64,000 bases of DNA from an uncultured Bacteroidota bacterium (lineage in GTDB: Bacteria; Bacteroidota; Bacteroidia; Chitinophagales; Saprospiraceae), in the NCBI GenBank assembly GCA_937870795.1, contig CALMWS010000076.1, forward strand, positions 1-64,000, read 5' to 3'. The notes under the pieces were generated by a model. That model saw nothing but the letters and a program-made list of their open reading frames with translations, was not told the origin of the DNA and did not search any database. A program made the position numbers and the translations under genes. Every line of letters begins with the position of its first letter. The first letter of the stretch is position 1. This document shows positions 1 through 7,215 of this stretch, piece after piece.

Positions 1-1
1 C

Positions 2-1666
2 ATGGGCAAATTCATAGCAACCATTAGCATTCTGCTTTTCACATTTTGCCTGTGTGGGCAAACCCAATTGAAGGTCAATGTATCTTATCCCGATCCTACG
101 GAAGGGAGGTTGATATTGATGATTTCCAATGATTTCAGCTCAGAGCCGAGGTTTCAGATTACGGATGATGTAAGAAGTCAGGTGGCTGCAGGTGTCAACA
201 TTTATGAAAAAAGTATGAGTACCAGCGTGACATTTCCACACAAAGATCAGGTATTGTATCCTATCAATAAATGGGAGGATTTACCGGAGGGAGAGTACCA
301 GGTTCAAGCCCTGATCAACAGGTACGAAAGCTTTAACCTCAGTACCGGACATACAGTGCAGTTGCCACCCGATATGGGAGAGGGACAGCACTGGAATACC
401 AAGCCCCTGAATATCTATTGCCTGCCTGTGAAGGTTCAATTGAAAAAAGGCGAGGTTACAGAAGTAAAACTTATGCTCGATCAGTACATAGCTCCGTTGC
501 CGGAACCCAAAAACACTCAATGGGTGAGGCACATCAAGATGAAGAGTGAAAAATTATCCCAATTCTGGGGCAGAGATGTCATGCTTGGTGCACATGTACT
601 GCTGCCCAGAGACTGGGATAAAGAATCTGACCGTAAGTATCCATTGATGATTTATCACGGCCATTTTCCTTCCGATTTTGGAGGGTTTCGCACAGAGCCT
701 GTACCTGCCGATATGGATACTTCTGACTACAGCAGTCGATTTCATATCTACGGTTACAAAAAGAAACAACTGGAAGAAGCCTACCGGTTTTATCAACAAT
801 GGACCCACGACACCTTTCCCAGATTTATTATCATTGAGATCCAGCACCCCACACCATATTACGATGACTCTTATGCGGTCAATTCTGCCTGTCAGGGTCC
901 TTATGGAGATGCCATTACGTATGAACTCATTCCCTACATAGAAAAAATGTTCAGGGGTATTGGCAATGGTAAATCGAGATTCCTTTACGGTGGTTCCACC
1001 GGAGGTTGGGAAGCCCTGGCAGGACAGGTCTTTTATCCCGATGAATACAATGGTTGTTTCGCTGCTTGCCCTGACCCCATAGACTTCAGGGCATATTGTA
1101 CCGTTAATATCTACGATGATGAAAACGCATTTACCTGGGAGGGCCCACATTACAAAATTGAAAAACCGGCCAAGAGAGATTACCTGGGCCATATCTCCTC
1201 AACTGTAAGGCAAAGCAATCATTATGAACTTTTACTTGGAGATAAAAGTCGCTCCGGACAACAATGGGACATTTGGGAAGCAACCTACTCCCCTATGGGT
1301 CCTGATGGATATCCTCAGCGCATCTTTGATAAAGAGACAGGTGTAATAAATAAACAAGTAGCTGCCTACTGGAAGGAAAACTATGACCTGGTACACATTC
1401 TTAAAAGAGACTGGAAGACATTGGGACCCAAACTCGAAGGCAAGATCCACATCTATTGTGGTGATATGGATAATTACTACCTCAACAATGCAGTCTACCT
1501 TGCTGAATCTTTTCTGGAAAGCACGCGTTACCCCTACTACAATGGTGAAGTCAAGTATGGCGATCGCGCTGAGCATTGCTGGAATGGGTCGCCTGATTTA
1601 CCCAATTACATCAGTAGACTGAGGTATCACACGATGTATTTATCAAAGATATTGAAACGATTGTAA
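2..1666 (+). CDS. Secreted putative esterase (alpha/beta hydrolase)
   Basis: A 554-residue exported protein. The first ~19 residues form a signal peptide ending near CLCGQ, which supports the ATG at position 2, although upstream sequence is outside the window. Residues ~20-165 look like a beta-rich N-terminal domain. The rest resembles the putative esterase / enterochelin-esterase-like alpha/beta hydrolases. The nucleophile motif GGSTGGW places the catalytic Ser at residue 332; GDMDNYY (D488 or D490) and AEHCWNG (H525) are the likely acid and base. Substrate is unknown; carbohydrate-linked or polyphenol esters are possible. No T9SS sorting domain is seen, so it is probably periplasmic. It converges on rlmI across a repeat-filled intergenic region. 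The hydrolase fold call is fairly secure, the substrate is not. Confidence 0.75.
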   Translation: MGKFIATISILLFTFCLCGQTQLKVNVSYPDPTEGRLILMISNDFSSEPRFQITDDVRSQVAAGVNIYEKSMSTSVTFPHKDQVLYPINKWEDLPEGEYQVQALINRYESFNLSTGHTVQLPPDMGEGQHWNTKPLNIYCLPVKVQLKKGEVTEVKLMLDQYIAPLPEPKNTQWVRHIKMKSEKLSQFWGRDVMLGAHVLLPRDWDKESDRKYPLMIYHGHFPSDFGGFRTEPVPADMDTSDYSSRFHIYGYKKKQLEEAYRFYQQWTHDTFPRFIIIEIQHPTPYYDDSYAVNSACQGPYGDAITYELIPYIEKMFRGIGNGKSRFLYGGSTGGWEALAGQVFYPDEYNGCFAACPDPIDFRAYCTVNIYDDENAFTWEGPHYKIEKPAKRDYLGHISSTVRQSNHYELLLGDKSRSGQQWDIWEATYSPMGPDGYPQRIFDKETGVINKQVAAYWKENYDLVHILKRDWKTLGPKLEGKIHIYCGDMDNYYLNNAVYLAESFLESTRYPYYNGEVKYGDRAEHCWNGSPDLPNYISRLRYHTMYLSKILKRL

Positions 1667-1667
1667 C

Positions 1668-1900
1668 ATCCGGCAACCGGGCACGTGTCCCTATAGCTGC
1701 GAAGCCGTTGTAGGGATCCGGCAACGGGGCATCCGGCAACGACAACGGGGTATCCGGCAACGGGGCATCCGGCAACGGGGCATCCGGCAACGGGGTATCC
1801 GGCATCCGGGTATCCGGCAACGGGGCATCCGGCAACGGGGTATCCGGCATCCGGGTATCCGGCAACGGGGTATCCGGCAACGGGTATCCGGCAACCGGGT
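1668..1900. repeat. 15-bp VNTR-like tandem array
   Basis: Twelve near-identical units of ATCCGGCAACGGGG(C/T) run from 1716 to 1900. Most are exactly 15 bp; one is 21 bp with a CGACAA insertion and one is 14 bp. Two units carry the variant GGCATCCGGGT and recur 45 bp apart, so there is higher-order structure. An isolated unit lies at 1668-1682, directly after the esterase stop codon. The array is far richer in G and C than flanking DNA. The 15-bp period keeps one frame open, giving a Pro-Asp-Thr-Pro-Leu-like repeat on the minus strand, which I treat as an artefact. Confidence 0.9.
1688..1716. repeat. Palindrome TCCCTA...TAGGGA (REP-like)
   Basis: An imperfect hairpin with TCCCTA and TAGGGA arms 17 bases apart, embedded at the edge of the 15-bp array. 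It shares its arm sequence and size with the palindromes at 1950-1977 and 2009-2034, so the three appear to be one small repeat family. Confidence 0.6.
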
Positions 1901-1903
1901 AGC

Positions 1904-1953
1904 CGATACCTCCGTTACCCCGACACCTCCGTTACCCCGATACCTCCGATCCC
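1904..1953. repeat. 17-bp tandem repeat, CGATACCTCCGTTACCC
   Basis: Three successive units start at 1904, 1921 and 1938. The second carries one substitution (CGACACC) and the third diverges at its end. The same CGATACCTCCG core continues inside the adjacent 57-bp repeat, so the repeat families are interleaved. Confidence 0.75.
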
Positions 1954-2065
1954 TACACCGACGCTGCGGCGTAGGGACAGGTACCCCGATACCTCCGATG
2001 CTCCGATACCTACACCGACGCTGCGGCGTAGGGACAGGTACCCCGATACCTCCGATGCTCCGATA
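1952..2065. repeat. 57-bp perfect tandem duplication with hairpin
   Basis: Two identical 57-bp copies occupy 1952-2008 and 2009-2065. Each contains a palindrome with CCTAC and GTAGG arms (full TCCCTAC...GTAGGGA form at 1950-1977), an inner CCG/CGG pairing and a six-base loop, followed by ACAGGTACCCCGATACC. The stretch ends about 15 bp before the rlmI stop codon. It resembles REP/BIME-type intergenic palindromes. No mobility gene is nearby. Confidence 0.8.
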
Positions 2066-2079
2066 CCCTGATACCTCCG

Positions 2080-3261
2080 TTACTCAACAAAAAGCATCAG
2101 CCCTTTGAGGTAGTGGCCCTCAGGGTGAAAGAGATTGACGGGGTGATCGGCACCCTGGCTGAGGTGAAACATAACACGCACATTTCTGCCTGCTTCGATG
2201 CCGGCGGCTACTATGGTGTCGTAGAATAGTTGTGTGGTAACCACCTGGCTGCAGGAAAAAGTGAAAAGCAGGCCACCGGGTTTGACGGCTTTGATGGCAA
2301 GGGTATTGAGTCTTTTGTATGCCTGTATAGCATTGTGGCGTTTGCTCATACTTTTGGCAAAGGCAGGCGGATCAACGATGACGATGTCGTAGACATCTTT
2401 GTTTTGAGTGAGGTATTCGAGTACATTGGCTGTAATGCCCTCGTGGTTGTTGCAATGATTGAGACTGGCATTGAGTTCGGCCAGGGCTACCGCCCTTGAA
2501 GAAATATCCACGGATACTACCGAGGTTGCGCCTTTTTTGGCTGCATAAACAGAAAAGCCCCCGGTGTAAGAAAAACAATTGAGCACGGTTTTTCCGTTGC
2601 TGTACTCACCAACCAGCTGCCTGTTATCGCGCTGATCAAGAAAGAAGCCGGTTTTTTGACCTTCCACCCAGTTGACGTTGAACAGGTGACCATTTTCTGT
2701 TACAATATCACTCTCTACTTCACTGCCCCATAGTACGCCATCTGTGATGTCAGTTTTACCTCCCAGGCTTTCTTTGGATTTGTTGTACACTGTAGTCAGT
2801 TGATCACCCAGTACTTTGGTAAGTGCATTTACAATATGAGGTAAACAGCGGAAGGTACCCGCTGTGTGGCATTGAACCACGGCTACTTTGCCATAGATAT
2901 CGATGATCAGGCCCGGTACACCATCACCCTCTCCGTGGATGAGGCGAAATGCATTGGTGGCAGACGATGGAAATTTCAGAATATTTTGTCTGTAGGCATA
3001 AGCTCCTTGGATCTTCGACTGCCAGAAGGCCGCATCGATGTTGACATCTTCAAAACTGAGCATGCGTACCATGATGGAACCGGGTGCATACATGCCGGTG
3101 CCCAGACAATGACGCTGTTTGTCGTACACCTTTACGAGGTCGCCATCTGTCAATCCTTTACTAGCTGAGTGGATGGCACCAGAAAATATCCACGGATGTT
3201 TGCGGTGCAGGCTCTGTTCCCTGCCCTTTTGTAAAACAATTTCTCCGTAATGATTTTCCAA
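2080..3261 (-). CDS. rlmI: 23S rRNA m5C methyltransferase, RlmI-like
   Basis: A 393-residue SAM-dependent methyltransferase of the RlmI/COG1092 family, which methylates a cytosine of 23S rRNA. An N-terminal PUA-like domain occupies about residues 1-75 (HPWIFSGAI at 22-30). The Rossmann methyltransferase domain covers ~180-393, with motif I CFSYTGGFSVYA at 229-240, the DPPAFAKS motif at 297-304 and a SCSQ motif near 336-339. The start is TTG: it lies in the same frame as topA, three codons beyond the topA TAA, and no ATG precedes the PUA domain. It therefore forms an operon with topA and may be translated by reinitiation. Family assignment is strong; the exact target base is inferred from the family. 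Confidence 0.88.
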   Translation of the reverse strand: MENHYGEIVLQKGREQSLHRKHPWIFSGAIHSASKGLTDGDLVKVYDKQRHCLGTGMYAPGSIMVRMLSFEDVNIDAAFWQSKIQGAYAYRQNILKFPSSATNAFRLIHGEGDGVPGLIIDIYGKVAVVQCHTAGTFRCLPHIVNALTKVLGDQLTTVYNKSKESLGGKTDITDGVLWGSEVESDIVTENGHLFNVNWVEGQKTGFFLDQRDNRQLVGEYSNGKTVLNCFSYTGGFSVYAAKKGATSVVSVDISSRAVALAELNASLNHCNNHEGITANVLEYLTQNKDVYDIVIVDPPAFAKSMSKRHNAIQAYKRLNTLAIKAVKPGGLLFTFSCSQVVTTQLFYDTIVAAGIEAGRNVRVMFHLSQGADHPVNLFHPEGHYLKGLMLFVE

Positions 3262-3267
3262 GCTATA

Positions 3268-5892
3268 TTATTTGGCTTTGGTTGCTGTTTTTTTGGCCGC
3301 AACTTTTTTAACGGGCGCCTTTTTAGCAGCTGCTTTTTTAGCAGGCGCTTTCTTGGCTGCTGCCTTTTTTGCAGGAGCCTTTTCTTTGAACACGCCCGGC
3401 ATTTCCAACTCTATCCACGCCTTCACTTGTTCAAGTGGCGTGTTGATCAATTGATCGGCTTCCATTTTGTTGCCATCAACTTTTGGAATTTTGATCATCT
3501 TTTTGCCGTACCTGATGAAGGGCCCCCATCTGCCATTTTCAATGGAGATTTTTTCTTTGTCCCATTTGGCAATGTAGCGGTTGGCTTCTTTCTCTACCTT
3601 GTCTTCAATCAAAGGTATGGCCTCGGCCTCAGTGATGGTATCGTGGTTGATCCTTCTGGGCACATTGATAAACAAATCGTTCCACTTGATAAACGGACCG
3701 AACCTGCCTTTGCCCTTGGTGATGGGTAGGTCGTTATAATATCCGAGTGGAGCATTTTCATCGAGTTTTTGTTCTACCAACTCAATGGCACGCTCTCTTG
3801 TTATACTAGCTGCTTCTTCACCGCGTGGTATGTTGGCATAGATATCCCCAATTTTGATGTAGGGACCGTAACGGCCATTGTTGACAATCATTTCTTCTCC
3901 CTTGTACTCACCCAATGATTTGGGCAGTTGGAAGAGTTCCATGGCATCTTCAAAACTGAGGGTCTCCATAGATTGGCCAGGCTTGAGATTGGCAAAGCGC
4001 GGCTTCTCATCTTCGGGCAATTCTTCTTTTGTACCGATCTGCACCACGGGGCCATATCTCGTAATTTGTACCAGGACAGAATTGCCGGAGGCCGGGTCTG
4101 TGCCCAGAATCCTCTTGCCCTTGGCTCTGTCGGCATTTTCAACCGTATTCTCTACTCCTTCGTGGAAAGGAAAATAAAACTCTTTTAAAAATTTACGCCA
4201 ATCAACGGTACCATTGGAAATGTCATCTAACTTTTCTTCTACTTCAGCCGTAAATTTGTAGTTCATGATGTCCTCAAAGTGCTCATTGAGAAAATCCGTT
4301 ACAATCATGCCTATATCAGTGGGATACAACCTGGAAGAAGTTGCACCTGTATTTTCTGTGGCAATGGTTTGACTTACTTTGTTGTGGCTCAACTCGAGGA
4401 TGCGGTAGTTGCGCGGTGTGCCCTGCCTGCTCTCTTTTACCACATAACCCCTGTCTTTCTCCATTATTTTGGTAATGGTAGGTGCATAGGTGGATGGCCT
4501 ACCTATGCCCAGTTCTTCCAACTTTTTCACAAGGCTGGCTTCTGTGTATCTTGAAGGCGGGGTAGTATATTTTTCTGTTGCCGTCATCTTGTCCAAATCA
4601 AGGACCTGGCTAATTTTTAATGGAGGAAGAATGCCTTTGACATCTTCATTTTCGTCGTCGTCTGATGATTCGATGTAGACTTTCAAAAATCCTTCAAACT
4701 TCATCACCTCTCCTTCGGCTTGCAGGAAGGTGTCTTTCATGGTTGATATACCAATGGATACAATGGTCTTTTCCAATTCGGCATCGGCCATCTGCGAGGC
4801 CATGGTTCTTTTCCAAATCAACTCATATAAGCGCTGCTCATCGCGGTCACCACTCACATTTTTCTTTTCAAAGTAGGTAGGGCGAATGGCTTCGTGGGCT
4901 TCCTGTGCGTTGGCGGTTTTGGATTTATACTTACGCACTTTCACAAACTCTTTGCCAAAGCTTGTTTCTATTTCTTTGGTAACGGCTGCGATGGCTGTAT
5001 CTCCGAGGTTGGTAGAATCTGTCCTCATGTAAGTGATGTGACCGGCTTCGTACAATTTTTGCGCGATCTGCATGGTGCGATTCACCCCAAAATAAAGTTT
5101 CCTACTCGCTTCCTGTTGAAGGGTTGAGGTGGTGAAAGGTGCAGCGGGCGTACGTTTGGCGGGCTTTTTCTCGATGTCTGCAATTGAAAACGTGGCTCCG
5201 TTGCACTTGTCGAGAAAATCCTGTGCTTCCCTGACTTCATCCAGTTTCTTTACCAGCTCAGCTTTCAGGCTTACCTTTTCGCCTCTGTCATTGAGTACAT
5301 CAAACCAGGCATGAACTTTAAAAAAAGGTATTGCTTCAAAAGCGGTGATCTCTCTTTCTCTGTCAACTACCAATCGCACAGCTACTGATTGTACCCTGCC
5401 TGCAGATAGTTTGCCTTTGACTTTTCTCCACAATACTTCCGACAATTCAAAGCCTACCAATCTGTCCAGCACCCTGCGTGCCTGTTGGGCATTGACGAGA
5501 TCAAGATCTACTGTACGTGGTTCGGTAACCGCCTTTTGGATGGCAGGTTTTGTGATTTCACTGAAAACAATTCTTTTGGTATGCCGCGGGTCGAGGTTGA
5601 GCACTTCACACAAATGCCAGGATATGGCCTCTCCTTCGCGGTCTTCATCCGTTGCAAGCCAAACTTCAGATGCCTTTTTGCTCGAGTCTCTCAACTCCTT
5701 AACCACTTTGGTCTTCTCGGGAGAAATGATGTAGTTGGGCTCAAAGTTTTTTTCTATCAAAACCCCTTTGTTGCCCTTTTCGAGGTCCCGGACGTGGCCG
5801 AAGCTCGACTTCACAAAAAATTCGTCACCCAGGTACTTTTCAATTGTTTTTGCTTTGGCCGGTGACTCAACTATCAATAATTTTTTTGCCAT
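3268..5892 (-). CDS. topA: DNA topoisomerase I (type IA)
   Basis: An 874-residue type IA topoisomerase that relaxes negative supercoils by single-strand passage. The TOPRIM domain has the N-terminal KKLLIVESPAKA and the acidic TDEDREGE motif at 81-88. The catalytic tyrosine is Y288 in YMRTDST. The C-terminal third holds at least four glycine/aromatic topo_C repeats (RYGPVVQIG, RYGPYIKIG, RFGPFIKW, RWGPFIRYG) instead of zinc-finger cysteines. The last ~40 residues are a Lys/Ala/Pro-rich tail (AAAKKAPAKK-type repeats) resembling histone H1 tails, probably a nonspecific DNA-binding extension. ATG at 5892 is unambiguous. rlmI follows without a gap. Confidence 0.97.
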   Translation of the reverse strand: MAKKLLIVESPAKAKTIEKYLGDEFFVKSSFGHVRDLEKGNKGVLIEKNFEPNYIISPEKTKVVKELRDSSKKASEVWLATDEDREGEAISWHLCEVLNLDPRHTKRIVFSEITKPAIQKAVTEPRTVDLDLVNAQQARRVLDRLVGFELSEVLWRKVKGKLSAGRVQSVAVRLVVDREREITAFEAIPFFKVHAWFDVLNDRGEKVSLKAELVKKLDEVREAQDFLDKCNGATFSIADIEKKPAKRTPAAPFTTSTLQQEASRKLYFGVNRTMQIAQKLYEAGHITYMRTDSTNLGDTAIAAVTKEIETSFGKEFVKVRKYKSKTANAQEAHEAIRPTYFEKKNVSGDRDEQRLYELIWKRTMASQMADAELEKTIVSIGISTMKDTFLQAEGEVMKFEGFLKVYIESSDDDENEDVKGILPPLKISQVLDLDKMTATEKYTTPPSRYTEASLVKKLEELGIGRPSTYAPTITKIMEKDRGYVVKESRQGTPRNYRILELSHNKVSQTIATENTGATSSRLYPTDIGMIVTDFLNEHFEDIMNYKFTAEVEEKLDDISNGTVDWRKFLKEFYFPFHEGVENTVENADRAKGKRILGTDPASGNSVLVQITRYGPVVQIGTKEELPEDEKPRFANLKPGQSMETLSFEDAMELFQLPKSLGEYKGEEMIVNNGRYGPYIKIGDIYANIPRGEEAASITRERAIELVEQKLDENAPLGYYNDLPITKGKGRFGPFIKWNDLFINVPRRINHDTITEAEAIPLIEDKVEKEANRYIAKWDKEKISIENGRWGPFIRYGKKMIKIPKVDGNKMEADQLINTPLEQVKAWIELEMPGVFKEKAPAKKAAAKKAPAKKAAAKKAPVKKVAAKKTATKAK

Positions 5893-6205
5893 TGATCTTT
5901 ATTAGGTAGGCTGAAAATTTTACTTTAAAAAATGTAAAATATATAAAATCAACAAAGATAGCATTTTATATAAATTACGTTCGTTATTTATTTTAAAGTT
6001 CGGCAAAGGTATTAAAAATCTTGGTATCGCGCTTTTTGTTGCAACGGCCAGGTACTGCAATTTCCTTAACCCAATAAAATTATTCCTGATATTTATGAAG
6101 GTTGAAACATCCATAATTACCCCCATATTCAAAGGTGAATATATACTACACTGCCAAGTAAATTATTAAAAGTGATTCCAATGATGACAGTAAAAAAAAT
6201 CACTT
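5893..6205. promoter_or_regulatory. topA upstream region with -7 box
   Basis: AT-rich intergenic stretch without a credible gene. On the minus strand a perfect TAnnTTTG element (TATCTTTG) lies at 5953-5960, about 60 bp before the topA start, implying a leader of roughly 55 nt. No TTG box is seen at the usual distance upstream. A 70-codon minus-strand ORF here is considered chance. Confidence 0.4.
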
Positions 6206-6240
6206 AAAGAGCGTCAAAAAGATAGCGCCGCTCTTTTTTA
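6206..6240 (-). terminator. Bidirectional-looking terminator
   Basis: AAAGAGCG (6206-6213) pairs with CGCTCTTT (6229-6236), with T-rich flanks on both sides. It overlaps the stop codon of the minus-strand gene ending at 6238 and is best read as that gene's terminator. Confidence 0.65.
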
Positions 6241-6711
6241 TTTTTCGTTCTCCGGTTTTTTCTTGCGCTTTTCTACGTATTGTTTGACCCGGGTTTCTAC
6301 TTCCTGTGGTCTTTGATTGAGGTATCTATGGTAAGAAATGAGCATGAAATCTATCATCTCATCCCTGTAAAGCAAGCCAAGTTTTGTGAGAAAATGTGAA
6401 AACCTCGAACCATCATCGAAATTCCAGTTGATAGCCATCCAACGCCCCAAACCAAAATGCAGCTTTCTGGCAATGAAAGTTTCTTCTTCTACCTTTATTT
6501 TTAACAAAGCATCGGGCGGTGAAAGTCGGTCGAGTTCTGTAAACGCCTCTTGCAAATCTTTGGGAATATAGACCCCATTGATCCTGGTTTTGACAATATT
6601 GGCTTTGTACAACGAATCGGCCTCTCTGATGAGTTGATCTTTGTTTTGAGCCATTAACGGAAGCTGAAAAAGCCCCAGTAGCGCACCGATCCAAACAATA
6701 TATCTTTTCAT
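6238..6711 (-). CDS. Exported DUF6794-like protein
   Basis: A 157-residue protein. An in-frame ATG lies 48 bp further upstream, but I place the start at 6711 because a clean signal peptide (MKRYIVWIGALLG...LPLMAQ) begins there. The mature part (IPKDLQEAFTELDRL, FGLGRWMAINW, DEMIDFMLISYHRYL) matches my memory of DUF6794, a small Bacteroidota domain of unknown function with the pattern IPxxLxxA...LG..RNxW...S.hhRYL. The C-terminus is very basic (KRKKKPENEK). It stands alone and is followed by a hairpin terminator. Function unknown. Confidence 0.65.
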   Translation of the reverse strand: MKRYIVWIGALLGLFQLPLMAQNKDQLIREADSLYKANIVKTRINGVYIPKDLQEAFTELDRLSPPDALLKIKVEEETFIARKLHFGLGRWMAINWNFDDGSRFSHFLTKLGLLYRDEMIDFMLISYHRYLNQRPQEVETRVKQYVEKRKKKPENEK

Positions 6712-6808
6712 TACAGCATTTAACGCCTGTAGAGCCATTTTTGGTTCACATAATTCCATTTTTGTTTTTATAGTAAAGCGACCTGACCCTGAATGACGAA
6801 TCTTATTA

Positions 6809-6816
6809 TACCTTTG
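6809..6816 (+). promoter_or_regulatory. -7 promoter box TACCTTTG
   Basis: Exact match to the Bacteroidota TAnnTTTG element, 25 bp upstream of the ATG at 6842, predicting a leader of about 20 nt. No TTG is visible 17-23 bp upstream, so the promoter call is tentative. Confidence 0.35.
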
Positions 6817-6841
6817 TTTCTCATGTTTTGGGATATGTTAA

Positions 6842-7120
6842 ATGAATGAATCGATGTGGGAAAAAATAAAAAACCTGAGGGTCGCAGAGTGGGTGTTGAT
6901 AGAAGCCATCTTTTTCGCCTTCTTCTGGATTGGCAATCCATACATAGCCTCCTTACTTACAGTGGTGCTGGCACCCATTTTTGGCTCCATTCTGGTCATT
7001 GCCCTCATAGCAGACCGATTGGACAATTCCCGAATCGGCAACAAATTTTATTGGGTGATGTTTTGGTTTACCATCATTCCTTTGGTTCTTTACCTAATAT
7101 TTAAGGTCGTTATAAAATAA
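6842..7120 (+). CDS. Small integral membrane protein, unknown
   Basis: A 92-residue protein that by eye contains about three hydrophobic helices (roughly residues 16-34, 36-58 and 70-90), separated by a short charged ADRLDNSRIGNKF loop. It begins with an amphipathic MNESMWEKIKNLRVAEW segment. No family was recognised. A -7 box at 6809-6816 sits at a suitable distance. It is transcribed alone, between the divergent DUF6794 gene and the downstream protease gene with its own promoter. Reality is supported by hydrophobic periodicity and promoter placement. Confidence 0.6.
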   Translation: MNESMWEKIKNLRVAEWVLIEAIFFAFFWIGNPYIASLLTVVLAPIFGSILVIALIADRLDNSRIGNKFYWVMFWFTIIPLVLYLIFKVVIK

Positions 7121-7167
7121 AATTCTGATTTACATTCAAAACTTGACACAGTAGATTTTGCGGACTT

Positions 7168-7196
7168 TTTGTGGAAGAAAAATGATTGTATTTTTG
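7168..7196 (+). promoter_or_regulatory. Bacteroidota-type promoter for protease gene
   Basis: TTTG at 7168-7171 and TATTTTTG at 7189-7196 are separated by 17 bp, matching the TTG-N17-23-TAnnTTTG pattern known for Flavobacteriia and Bacteroides. Transcription would begin near 7202, giving a leader of about 14 nt before the ATG at 7216. Confidence 0.6.
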
Positions 7197-7215
7197 GAGG
7201 TCATACACAATTTGA

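Noticed and set aside
554..1192. 212-codon minus-strand ORF inside the esterase gene
   Set aside because: Antisense shadow of a clear coding frame with an intact catalytic triad.
1611..1894. Two minus-strand ORFs reading PDTPLPDA-like or CRIPRCRMP-like repeats
   Set aside because: They are produced by the 15-bp repeat, which keeps every frame open. No start region, no signal and no unique sequence.
1716..1900. Possible CRISPR array
   Set aside because: The repeats are 15 bp and directly abutting with no unique spacers, and there are no cas genes in the window.
3250..3729. 159-codon plus-strand ORF antisense to topA
   Set aside because: Lies entirely within topA and reads low-complexity Phe/Cys-rich sequence; shadow of the Lys/Ala-rich tail.
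5920..6132. 70-codon minus-strand ORF upstream of topA
   Set aside because: AT-rich, atypical composition, overlaps the predicted topA promoter; no supporting feature.
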